From CAWCGU01 sp963838095 (lineage in GTDB: Bacteria; Actinomycetota; Thermoleophilia; Solirubrobacterales; 70-9), in NCBI GenBank assembly GCA_963838095.1, contig CAWIPO010000006.1:620001-684000 (forward strand): a stretch of DNA of 64,000 nt, given 5' to 3'. Below the pieces are notes generated by a model. The model searched no databases, was not told the origin of the DNA, and saw nothing but the letters and a program-made list of their open reading frames with translations. Position numbers and translations under genes: made by a program. Positions 26,981-35,249 of this stretch are shown here, piece after piece. The stretch's first letter is position 1. The number at the start of each line of letters is the position of its first letter.

Positions 26981-28654
26981 GTGCAACCTCAGCCCCAGCA
27001 GACTGTTCCGGCGCCGGACGCAGCCCCGAGCCGCAAGGATCAGCGCGAGCAGAAGAAGGCGGAGCGAGCGGCCCGGCAGGCGCGAGCGAAGGCCGAGCGC
27101 CAACACGCAGTCGAGGAGCGGCGGGCAAAGCGCGAGGAGCAGAAGCGCCTCCAGCAGGAGGAACGTCAGCGCAAAGCCGCGGAAAGGACTGCAAAGCGGG
27201 AGCAGCAGCGAGCGGCCCGGGGATCGAAAGGACAAGCGCCGCCAGCGGCACCCACCCCAGAATCCCCGCCGCTGCCCGATCTCGCGCAAACCGGGCCGAG
27301 CCCGGCTCCGATCCCGCCAGTGCCCCTCCCGGCCGAGCCCCCGACAGCGATGCCATACGAGCCACCTGCCGTTCCGGTCGAGCCCGTTGCCCCAGCCCCG
27401 TATGAGCCACCTGCCGTGGTGCCGGAAGAGCCTCCTGCACTTGTCCCGGAAGAGCCGCCCGCCGCCGCTCCGCTTGGGGAGCCTGCGGCCATACGCGACG
27501 CGGCTCAGGCCGATGCCCTCGCCCGGATCGGCGAGGCCGAGGCTCCATCTGATCCGGCCGAGGCGGAGCGAGAGCGCGCGGCCGCGGAGAAGGAAAGCGC
27601 TGCGGCCGAGAGAGAGCGTCAGCGCGAACAGGAGGAGCGCGTCCGGGCGGAGGCGGAGCGCCGGATCCAGGAGGCGGAGGAGCTCGAGCGCCAGGCGGAG
27701 GAGCGCGTCATGCGCGCGCGCCAGCTGGCCGAGGAGCGCGTCACCGAGGCCGAGGACAGGAGCATGCGGGTCCTCGAGCGCGCACAGGAGCTCGAGAAGC
27801 AGGAGCGGGGGGACCCGGAGACCCTTTACGGCGAGTTGCGCTCGGCCGAGCGCCAGCTCGAGGAACGTCGAAGCCAGCAGGCCGGCCTCGCCGACGAGCT
27901 GGCGGATGGCGAGCAGCAGCTGATCGCCGATCAGGAGCGGACCGAGCGTGCGCTCGAGGAAGCCCTGAGCAGCCTCGAGGAGATCGAGACACGGGCGACG
28001 GAGGCCGAGGCCCGCGCCTCGAGGGCCGAGCGGCTCGCGGAGCTGCGTGAGCGCGAGCTCGAACGCGAGCAGAGGCTGCGCGAGACTCTCGACCGGATCA
28101 AGGAGGCCGAGGAGCGTGCGCACGCAGCCGAGCGCCGCGCCCAGGAGGCGGTTGGCCACCTCATCCCCGCGCGGCCCGCGCCGGTGGCCCCCGAACCCGA
28201 GCCGCGCACGGAACCCGAGCCGCCATCGGAACCGGAACCGCCGTTTGAACCCGAGCCGGCCCCGGAGCCCGAGCCGCCTCCCGCACCGCCCCCGGCTTCC
28301 GAGGCGCATACGGAGGAGTGGGCGCTCCCCCTCGAGGTACCCCCGCCCGCACCGCCCCCGGTGGCGGACTTCGAGGCGCCCCCGCCGGCGCCCCCGCCGG
28401 CAGTAGAACCCGAGCCCGCGCCTGCCCCGGCACCGCCACCCGCTTCGCCCGCGTCTGCCGGCACAGGGCTGATCAGCCTGAACTCGGCCTCATATGAGGA
28501 GCTGCGGGCGCTGGACCTTTCGGTCACGCAGACCGGTCGGCTGCTCGCCTACCGCGAGCGCAGCGGTGGTTTCACGTCGCTCGACGAGCTGGACGAGATA
28601 GCCGGGTTCCCGAAGGACTTCCTAACGGACTTCAAGGACCGGGTAACGATCTAG
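26981..28654 (+). CDS. Coiled-coil protein with C-terminal helix-hairpin-helix
   Basis: 557 residues. A basic helical block (about 16-85), a Pro-rich stretch with repeats such as EEPPALVPEEPPA (about 90-170), a long acidic coiled coil of Glu/Arg/Ala heptads (about 185-390), a second Pro/Glu-rich spacer with EPEP repeats (about 390-480), and a final ComEA-like helix-hairpin-helix domain: GLISLNSASYEELRALDLSV, then TGRLLAYRERSGGFTSLDEL and DEIAGFPKDF. No membrane helix or signal peptide. The last domain suggests DNA or protein binding; no function is known. The GTG start at 26981 has no ribosome-binding site, which favours this being the second part of one broken gene. Confidence 0.65.
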   Translation: MQPQPQQTVPAPDAAPSRKDQREQKKAERAARQARAKAERQHAVEERRAKREEQKRLQQEERQRKAAERTAKREQQRAARGSKGQAPPAAPTPESPPLPDLAQTGPSPAPIPPVPLPAEPPTAMPYEPPAVPVEPVAPAPYEPPAVVPEEPPALVPEEPPAAAPLGEPAAIRDAAQADALARIGEAEAPSDPAEAERERAAAEKESAAAERERQREQEERVRAEAERRIQEAEELERQAEERVMRARQLAEERVTEAEDRSMRVLERAQELEKQERGDPETLYGELRSAERQLEERRSQQAGLADELADGEQQLIADQERTERALEEALSSLEEIETRATEAEARASRAERLAELRERELEREQRLRETLDRIKEAEERAHAAERRAQEAVGHLIPARPAPVAPEPEPRTEPEPPSEPEPPFEPEPAPEPEPPPAPPPASEAHTEEWALPLEVPPPAPPPVADFEAPPPAPPPAVEPEPAPAPAPPPASPASAGTGLISLNSASYEELRALDLSVTQTGRLLAYRERSGGFTSLDELDEIAGFPKDFLTDFKDRVTI

Positions 28655-29307
28655 CGAACCCTCTCCGCGGGAGCCGCTGCCTTGATCCGGTTCTCCACCG
28701 CGCTGCGCGCCCGGTCGATCGGCGCCGATTCCTGGCTGAGTGCGAACTGCGCGTTGGCGAGGGACAGGTAGGCGTCAAGCTCGAAGGCGAGCTGCTCGGC
28801 ATCCTCTGCGGGATCGATCGCACCCTCGGCCTGGGCTTCGCGAACGGCCGTCTCGAGCTGCCGGGAGAACTCGTCCAGGACCTGAACCGCGCCGTCACGC
28901 ACCGGACCCGGGCGCATGGCCATCTCGGCAGCGACCGACGCGAAGAAGCAGCCACCCGGGTAGAGGCCGCCTTCGACATACCGCAGGAAGTTCTCCACGA
29001 GCTGCCGCGCCCGCTCGAGCCCGGTTCGGGCAGCCAGGGCCGGGTCGATCACCTGGGCGGTGAACACGTCGCGCGCCGCCTGGATCGTCGCGATCTGTAG
29101 CTCCTGCTTGGAGCCGAAGTGGGCGAAGAGGCCGCTCTTGCTCATCCCCACGGCCTCGGCCAGCCGGCTGATCGAGAGCCCGGTGATTCCCTCGACGGTG
29201 GCGAGCCGTCCAGCTTCGCGCAGGATCGCGTTGCGGCTGCGTTCGCCGTCGCTCCGCCGCTTGCGCGCTCCCGTCTTGGGCTCGTCACGGATCTCTGTGT
29301 CGGACAT
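28651..29307 (-). CDS. TetR-family transcriptional regulator
   Basis: 218 residues. The N-terminal DNA-binding domain reads SRNAILREAGRLATVEGITG, LSISRLAEAVGMSKSGLFAH and FGSKQELQIATI, the usual TetR helix-turn-helix. The C-terminal ligand and dimer domain includes YPGGCFFASVAAEMAMRPGP, common in regulators of efflux genes. ATG 29307 was preferred to a TTG three codons upstream. It is divergent from the MMPL gene, and the 79-bp gap holds two similar palindromes, so it probably represses both the transporter and itself. Its stop overlaps the coiled-coil gene by 4 bases on the opposite strand. Confidence 0.92.
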   Translation of the reverse strand: MSDTEIRDEPKTGARKRRSDGERSRNAILREAGRLATVEGITGLSISRLAEAVGMSKSGLFAHFGSKQELQIATIQAARDVFTAQVIDPALAARTGLERARQLVENFLRYVEGGLYPGGCFFASVAAEMAMRPGPVRDGAVQVLDEFSRQLETAVREAQAEGAIDPAEDAEQLAFELDAYLSLANAQFALSQESAPIDRARSAVENRIKAAAPAERVR

Positions 29308-29320
29308 CACAGACAACTTA

Positions 29321-29336
29321 GCACGATCGGTCGTAC
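29321..29336. promoter_or_regulatory. TetR operator 1 (GCACGA-N4-TCGTAC)
   Basis: The 16-bp site is GCACGATCGGTCGTAC, a near-perfect palindrome that differs from operator 2 in one arm position and in the N4 spacer. It lies 14 bp from the regulator start codon. Confidence 0.7.
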
Positions 29337-29354
29337 ACTCTCGCTGCTCAGTAC

Positions 29355-29370
29355 GTACGAACGATCGTAC
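29355..29370. promoter_or_regulatory. TetR operator 2 (GTACGA-N4-TCGTAC)
   Basis: GTACGAACGATCGTAC is a perfect palindrome with 6-bp arms. Its centre is 34 bp from that of operator 1, near three helix turns, so two dimers could sit on one face. It lies 17 bp before the GTG of the transporter, just upstream of the AAGGAGGA ribosome-binding site. Confidence 0.75.
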
Positions 29371-29386
29371 TAACTAAGGAGGAGCG

Positions 29387-31547
29387 GTGACGACAGCAGG
29401 TGCAAGCACGAAAAGCGACCTCGGCCCGATCGGTCGGCTCGGACGGCTGGCTGCGGAGCATCGCGGGCGCGTATTCCTCGTCTGGGCGCTGATCGCAGTG
29501 GGCCTCGGCATCCTCGCCCCCCGGGTCGAGACGGCTCTCTCCGGCGCCGGGTGGCAGGCAAGCGGCTCCGAGTCCGTCGAGGCTCGGGAGCAGGTCGATC
29601 GAAATTTCGCCGGCTCGGGCGCCTACGCGCTCGAGGTCGGCGGTCCACTCACGGGACCAGGTGGCGTCAGCGCCCCAGTTCCGGAAGACGGTGCTCCGCG
29701 CGGAGCGAGTGCTGCGGCGCGATCCCGCCGTCGGCCCGGTCGTACCGCCGCAGCCGGGCATCTCGGTCTCGCCCGACGGCCATACAGCCGTGATCCGGGG
29801 CGGGGCGGCCGCCGATGCGAACGCAATGGTCGACGCCGCTGAGCGCCTGAAGACGAAGCTTGCCGGCGTCGCCGGCCCGGGGGTTGCCGTCGACCTCACC
29901 GGCGCCTCGGGGATGTGGTCGGACTTCAACGAGGCGAACCGCGAGGCGATGCTCAGATCCGAGCTCATCTCCTGGCCGGTGACGATGGCGATCCTGGTGC
30001 TCGCCTTCGGTTCGCTGGTGGCCGCCGGTCTGCCGCTGATGCTGACCATCGTCGGGCTGGTCGCCTCCGCGGGGCTGCTCTTCCTCGGAACGCTTGTCTC
30101 GCCGATCTCGATCTGGGCGATGAACTTCGCGCTGATGTTCGCGCTCGCGCTGGGCATCGACTACGCGCTCTTCGTAGTCGTTCGCTTCCGGGGCGCGCAT
30201 TTCGGCCAGAAGCTCAACCCCGTCGACGCGGTCGCGGCGACGATGGACACGGCCGGCAAGGCCGTGCTCTTCTCGGGACTCACCGTCCTGGTCTCGCTCT
30301 CGGCGGTGATGCTGGTGCCGAGCCCCGCCTTCCGCTCGACCTCCCTGGGCATCATCGTCGCGGTCCTCTTCGTTCTGGCGGCAACACTGACGCTGCTGCC
30401 CGCGGTGCTTGCGAAGCTCGGCCCTCGGGTCGACCGCCTATCGCTTCCCTGGCTCCGCAGGGGCGACCAAAGCTCGCCACGCTTCGCCCGATGGGGCGAG
30501 CACCTCTGGCGCCGGCCATATCTGCTCGGCGGCCTCGCCGTCGTGGCTCTGCTGGTCCTTGCCCTACCCGTGCTCTCGCTGCGCACGGAGATGCCGTCGA
30601 TCAAGGTCGTGCCGTCCGGCGATCACTCGCGGCAGGGCTACGAGCAGATCCAGGCGGGCTTCGGACCGGGCGCGCCGGGCGTCCTCCAGATCGTCGCCCC
30701 GGCGGCAGCGGCACACGAGGCGATGACCACGGTGCGAGGAGATCCGGGCGTCGTCCGTTCCCTGCCACCCGAACCCGGTGACGACGGCCAGGCCCTGATC
30801 GAGGCGATCCCCGCCGGCGATCCCTCGAGCCCCGAGCTGGGCGCGACGATCGACCGGCTGCGCGCCGAGCTTCCCTCCGGCGCGTTGGTCGGCGGCGCGG
30901 CGGCCGAGAACCATGACCTCGACGCTGCGCTGGCGGCGAAGACGCCCATCGTGATCGGGGTGGTGCTGGCGCTCGGCTTCCTGCTCCTGCTCCTCGCGTT
31001 CCAGGCGCCCGTGGCGGCCGCGATCGGCGTGGTGCCAAACCTGCTCGCGACCGGCGCGGCCTTCGGGATCGCGAAGTGGATCTTCCAGGACGGCCACCTG
31101 GCCGGATTGCTCGGCTTCCAGCCGCAGGGCTTCCTGGATGCCTGGGCGCCGGTGTTCTTCTTCGCGATGGTCTTCGCGATCTCGATGGACTACACGGTCT
31201 TCCTGCTCTCCTCCGCCAAGGAGCACTGGGATCGCGAACAGGACGCACGCAAGGCCATGGTCGCTGGGCTCGCTCACTCAGGGCGCGTGATCAACGCCGC
31301 CGGGGTGGTGATGGTGGCCGTCTTCTTCACCTTCGCCCTCTCGGGGCCCCTGCCTCCCAAGGAGATGGGCGTGATCCTCGGCGTCGCCGTGCTGCTCGAC
31401 GCCTTCGTGGTTCGGCTGCTGCTCATGCCGGTGTTGCTGCGCCTCGCGGGGCCGGCCGCCTGGTATGTGCCGAGCTGGCTCGGAAGCATCCTGCCGGACG
31501 TCCGCTTCGGCCACGGTGAGGCGACGCCCGCGCGGAGCCCAGCATGA
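29387..31547 (+). pseudogene. MMPL/RND-family membrane transporter, frameshifted near the start
   Basis: From GTG 29387 behind AAGGAGGA the reading runs through RLGRLAAEHRGRVFLVWALI (first membrane helix) to GSGAYALEVG. An extra G at 29639-29640 then shifts the frame; the next frame resumes with VHSRDQVASAPQFRKTVLR and runs to a TGA at 31547. Restored, it is about 720 residues with two repeats of a large extracytoplasmic loop and six membrane helices. Helices around SWPVTMAILVLAFGSLVAAG and the GIDYALFVVVRFRGAHFGQK and SMDYTVFLLSSAKEH regions are MMPL signatures. The regulator next door suggests export of a toxic or lipid compound. Overlaps the following MFS gene in an ATGA. Confidence 0.85.
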
Positions 31548-32968
31548 AGGGCAGCTTGCTGCGCGACAGGGACTTCCGTCTCGTGGCCGGGGCGGTCGGA
31601 CTGTCGGCGTTCGGCGACTGGGTCGCGATCGTGGCGCTGGGGCTGCACGTCACAGACATCAGCGACTCGGGCTACGTGGTGGCCGGGCTCTGGGTGTGCC
31701 TGTTCGGGCCCTCGGTGGTGATGGCCGGTCATGCCGGGCTGCTCGTGGACATGATCGAGACCAGACGGCTGCTCGCCGCCGTCTCGTCGCTGGGCGCCGT
31801 CGTCGCCGCGGTGCTCGCCTTCACAACCGGGACGGCGACGGTGCTCGCGCTGACGGCGGCTCTGGGCCTCGTCTTCGCGATCCTCCAGCCCGCCGAGTTC
31901 GCGCTCGTGCCTCCACTCGCCGGCAATCGCATCCAGGAGGCGAACGGCCACGTCGAGACGGCTCGCTACGTGGGCTTCGGCCTCGGTCCCCTTCTCGGGG
32001 GCCTCCTGTTCTCGGCCGGCGGGCTTGAGCTGGCGATGCTGGTCGATGCCGCGACCTTCGTGGTCGTGGCCGGTGCAGCGCTGGCGCTGCGGGTACGACG
32101 CGACCCGAGCACCATCGAGGAAGCCGAGTCCACGCCGCGCGCTCGCGACGGGGTTGCCTTCCTGTTCGGCGACCGGGTGCTGTCGCTGGTCATGATCGTG
32201 GCGTTCAGCTCGCTTCTGTTCATGTCCGCGGTGTGGGTCGGCGAGCTGTTCTTCGTGCAGGACGTGCTTGGGCGGGGGGACGTCGCCTACGGGCTGTTCT
32301 TGTCCATGTGGACCATGGGAATGGCGCTCGGTGCCCTCCTGCTCTCGTCCCGAGTGGCGGCGGGCGCGGTTGCGGCCACCGGCCTTTCCGCCGTCGCCAT
32401 ACAGGGTGTGGGGCTTGCTGTTCCCGCGTTGTGGCTCGGCTTCGGCTTCTTCCTGGCGTGCTCGTTCGTCGGCGGCCTGGCACACGGGGTGAAGAACGTC
32501 ATGTTTCGAAGCCTCATCCACGCTCGCGTTCCCGAGCGCCTGCATGGGCGTGTGTTCGCCGCCTACAACGGGATCCGTAACTCCGCCGAGCTGGGCGCCT
32601 TCGCTGCCGGCGGACTGCTGGTTGCGTTGATCGGCCCGCGCGGCACACTCGCCTACGCCGGCGGCCTCGCCGCGGTCGCCGGGCTTGTCGGCCTGCTGGT
32701 GCTGCTGCGCATGCACAGGGGGTGGGCGCCGACCGGGCCCGTCGGTCGGGCGAGCGCCGTCGGGTGCCGGCCCAGCCCCTCTAGAGCCCGTACTCCTCGA
32801 GGAGTTTCAGCCACACCTCGCTGCGGGTCGGGAACGGGGCCACCGCGTGCCATAGGCGTTCGAGCGGGACCTCCGCGACGACGGCGATCGTTGCGGCGTG
32901 GAGGAAGTCAGCGGTCTCGGTGCCGACGAAGGTGGCACCGACGACGACGCTTCGGGCCTCGTCGATGA
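31544..32968 (+). CDS. MFS transporter, 3' end uncertain
   Basis: The protein starts MKGSLLRDRDFRLVAGAVGL with about twelve membrane segments; helix 2-3 loop and the GVKNVMFRSLIHARVPERLH and GRVFAAYNGIRNSAELGAF regions are typical of macrolide-efflux-like MFS_3 carriers. After LLVLLRMHRGWAP (about residue 395) the reading turns into an Arg/Pro-rich tail that overlaps the convergent reductase gene by 188 bases. A stop in another frame at 32782-32784 is where the gene would naturally end, so a frameshift near 32720-32770 is suspected. A hairpin at 32729-32749 (CCGACCG/CGGTCGG) may be a terminator. Cotranscribed with the MMPL gene. Confidence 0.8.
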   Translation: MKGSLLRDRDFRLVAGAVGLSAFGDWVAIVALGLHVTDISDSGYVVAGLWVCLFGPSVVMAGHAGLLVDMIETRRLLAAVSSLGAVVAAVLAFTTGTATVLALTAALGLVFAILQPAEFALVPPLAGNRIQEANGHVETARYVGFGLGPLLGGLLFSAGGLELAMLVDAATFVVVAGAALALRVRRDPSTIEEAESTPRARDGVAFLFGDRVLSLVMIVAFSSLLFMSAVWVGELFFVQDVLGRGDVAYGLFLSMWTMGMALGALLLSSRVAAGAVAATGLSAVAIQGVGLAVPALWLGFGFFLACSFVGGLAHGVKNVMFRSLIHARVPERLHGRVFAAYNGIRNSAELGAFAAGGLLVALIGPRGTLAYAGGLAAVAGLVGLLVLLRMHRGWAPTGPVGRASAVGCRPSPSRARTPRGVSATPRCGSGTGPPRAIGVRAGPPRRRRSLRRGGSQRSRCRRRWHRRRRFGPRR

Positions 32969-34151
32969 CGAGCCGGGAGGTGCCCGGCGCACCGCGTCCG
33001 ATGAAGCTCGCTCCAGCGGTCGACGAGGTCGGAACGTCGACGGCGCGGGCGTCGATGCCCTCATCGAGCGCGGATTGCAACGTCTTGCCGACCGCGGCTA
33101 CCTGGGGATCGGTGAACACCACACGCGGAGAGCCGCGACGCTCCTCCGTTGCGCGCGCCTCCCGCCCGAGGATCACGTCGCCCGCGATCCGCGCCTGGTA
33201 CTTGCCCATGTGGGTCAGCAGTGCGCGGCCGTTGACGTCGCCGATCGCGTACAGCCAGCTGTAGCCGTCCACTCTCAGATGGTCGTCGACCTGGAGGTAC
33301 TTGGCAGATTCGATCCCGACGCTCTCCAGCCCGATCTCGGTCGTCCGCGGGCGCCGGCCGACCGCGACGAGCAGTTCGTCACCGCGAACCTCGGTGCCGT
33401 CGGAGAGCTGGACCGAGACCTGTCCCTCCTCTCCGCGCGAAACCGCCGTTGCCTTTGCGCCGAGATGCAGCTCGACGCCGGCCGAGCCGAGCCCGCCGGC
33501 GACCTCCTCGCTCGCAAACGGCTCCTCTCCGGGCAGCACGCGCTCGGCCGACTCGATCAGGGCGACGCTGGAGCCGAAGCTCGACCAGGCTTGCGCCATC
33601 TCGACGCCGACCACGCCGCCGCCCAGCACGAGCAACCGTGTCGGCGGGCTCGTGGCAGTCGTTGCCTCCCGGTTGCCCCAGGGCGTCGCCTCCGCGAGGC
33701 CGTCGATCGGCGGCATCGCCGGAGCGCTGCCGGTGGCGACGACGACCGCATGACGGGCACGCAACACGTCGGGGCCGACCACCACCCGCCGTTCGCCGTC
33801 GAGGCGCCCGCGACCGCGGAAAAGCCTGATCCCCTTGTCCTCCAGCCACGGGACCTGCCCCTCGTCGCTGAGGTCGTGGACCACCTCGTCGCGGCGGGCG
33901 AGCGCCGCCTCGACGTCGAGATCGCCCGTCACGGCCTCCGCCGCCCCCGGCACCCGCCGGATCTCAGCCAGTGCCTCGCCCGGCCGCAGCAGAGCCTTCG
34001 ACGGCATGCAGGCGTAAAACGAGCACTCGCCGCCGATCAGGTGCTCTTCGACGATCGCGACCTCGTAGCCACCGTCCGCGACGCGACCCGCGCACACCTC
34101 TCCCACCGGGCCGGCGCCGACGACTACGACGTCGAACTCGTGCTCCGCCAT
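32781..34151 (-). CDS. Pyridine nucleotide-disulfide oxidoreductase (dihydrolipoamide dehydrogenase/mercuric reductase-like)
   Basis: 456 residues. FAD-binding VVVVGAGPVGEVCAGRVADG; redox-active Cys pair in IGGECSFYACMPSKALLRPG (CxxxxC, with SFYA in place of the usual LNVG); NAD(P)-binding LLVLGGGVVGVEMAQAWSSF; second FAD motif LYAIGDVNGRALLTHMGKYQ. The C-terminal dimer domain ends LWHAVAPFPTRSEVWLKLLE, with the His-Pro usual at the active site (HxxxxE) replaced by AVAPFPTRSE. Its substrate is therefore unclear: not clearly lipoamide, Hg or glutathione. ATG 34151 follows a TAGGAT by 8 nt. Convergent with the MFS gene. Confidence 0.88.
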   Translation of the reverse strand: MAEHEFDVVVVGAGPVGEVCAGRVADGGYEVAIVEEHLIGGECSFYACMPSKALLRPGEALAEIRRVPGAAEAVTGDLDVEAALARRDEVVHDLSDEGQVPWLEDKGIRLFRGRGRLDGERRVVVGPDVLRARHAVVVATGSAPAMPPIDGLAEATPWGNREATTATSPPTRLLVLGGGVVGVEMAQAWSSFGSSVALIESAERVLPGEEPFASEEVAGGLGSAGVELHLGAKATAVSRGEEGQVSVQLSDGTEVRGDELLVAVGRRPRTTEIGLESVGIESAKYLQVDDHLRVDGYSWLYAIGDVNGRALLTHMGKYQARIAGDVILGREARATEERRGSPRVVFTDPQVAAVGKTLQSALDEGIDARAVDVPTSSTAGASFIGRGAPGTSRLVIDEARSVVVGATFVGTETADFLHAATIAVVAEVPLERLWHAVAPFPTRSEVWLKLLEEYGL

Positions 34152-34159
34152 ACCGGTCG

Positions 34160-34165
34160 ATCCTA
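34160..34165 (-). promoter_or_regulatory. -10 element (TAGGAT on the minus strand) of the reductase gene
   Basis: TAGGAT is followed by 8 nt and the ATG at 34151, in the leaderless layout. It sits in the 54-bp gap after the protease gene. Confidence 0.4.
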
Positions 34166-34205
34166 AGCGCTCAGCGCCAGGCGCTGGAGTGCGCCCGGAC
34201 GGCAA

Positions 34206-35102
34206 TCAGACGTCGCCGAAATCGCGCTCCAGGAAGGTCTCGGTCATGCCGACGGCGAGCAACGCCGCGAGCCCGAGGTAGACGACGGCGACGAGCACCC
34301 GCGTGCGCGTCGGGATCGCGTGATATGCCCTGCCCTCGGGGGTGTTGCGAGCCTTCCAGCGCCGCCAGGTCTCGTAGCCGCCGAGCAGCAGGATGAGGAT
34401 CATGATCGGGTTCGGGAACACGAACGTCAGCGCGATCAGCAGCCCGTAGCCGAAGATCCACACCCAGGGGCTGAGCGCCGCCATCGCCCGCCCCCCGTCG
34501 AGCGGCAGCACCGGGAGCAGGTTGATCAGGTTGAGGAAGAAGCCGACGTAGGCGAGTGCCTGCCAGAACGGCTCGTCGGTGGCGAGCCAGATCCCGAGCG
34601 GGACCAGCGTTGCGATCGAGCCCAGGATCGGTCCCGCGAGCCCCACTCGTGCTTCGGCGGCGGCGTCGTCGCCCATCGACTTGGCGGCGATGAACGCGCC
34701 CATGAACGGGATGAACATCGGCGCCGAGGCCTGGACACCTTCGCGGCGCAGTTGGATCACATGGCCGAGCTCGTGCACCAACAGGAGGAGCACGAAGCCG
34801 ATTGCGAACGTCCACGGCCACAACAGAGCGTAGGCGGCGATCGAGACCAGCATCGAGGCCGAGGTCGTGAATAGCTTCAGCTTGGGAAGCAGCAGCAGCG
34901 CCGCCTTCAGCTTCGCCCCGAACTTGACCACCAGGAGGCCGAGGGCGAGCAGCGGCGCACCGAACTTCTTCAGCGCGGTCCGCAGGCTCGATTCGGGATG
35001 AATCGGCCCCTCGGGGATGGGCGTCCCCGTTTCAGGCGCAGGCGGCGCCGGCCACCGGTCGGGGCTGGAGTAGCGGCCTTCCATCAGGCGACGATTGTCC
35101 AT
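34206..35102 (-). CDS. Site-2 protease family (M50) intramembrane metalloprotease
   Basis: 298 residues. The zinc motif lies in a membrane helix as FVLLLLVHELGHVIQLRREG (HExGH) and the third ligand in NLINLLPVLPLDGGRAMAAL. Four to six membrane helices are visible, with the Pro-rich N-terminal 40 residues in the cytoplasm. No PDZ domain is present, so it is the short SpoIVFB/Rip3-like type rather than RseP. Such proteases release membrane-tethered regulators; the substrate cannot be inferred. Start 35102 chosen over 35153 because of the short hydrophilic N-terminus; TACATT lies 10 nt upstream. Confidence 0.88.
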   Translation of the reverse strand: MDNRRLMEGRYSSPDRWPAPPAPETGTPIPEGPIHPESSLRTALKKFGAPLLALGLLVVKFGAKLKAALLLLPKLKLFTTSASMLVSIAAYALLWPWTFAIGFVLLLLVHELGHVIQLRREGVQASAPMFIPFMGAFIAAKSMGDDAAAEARVGLAGPILGSIATLVPLGIWLATDEPFWQALAYVGFFLNLINLLPVLPLDGGRAMAALSPWVWIFGYGLLIALTFVFPNPIMILILLLGGYETWRRWKARNTPEGRAYHAIPTRTRVLVAVVYLGLAALLAVGMTETFLERDFGDV

Positions 35103-35249
35103 TGCCCGACTAAATGTAGGCCAAGCCTCGAACCGGCCCGTGTGGCGAAACATCCCAGATGTTGCAAACGCCGGTCATACTGTGCTGGGACATTGAGCGC
35201 GTTGGGACGAGATGTGGCGCGGAGCAGGGATGCTCAGGCGGAGCCTCGA

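Noticed and set aside
26459..28309. Leu/Arg-rich minus-strand frame opposite the coiled-coil gene
   Set aside because: A mirror of the Glu/Arg-rich plus-strand codons; no start signal and no known fold.
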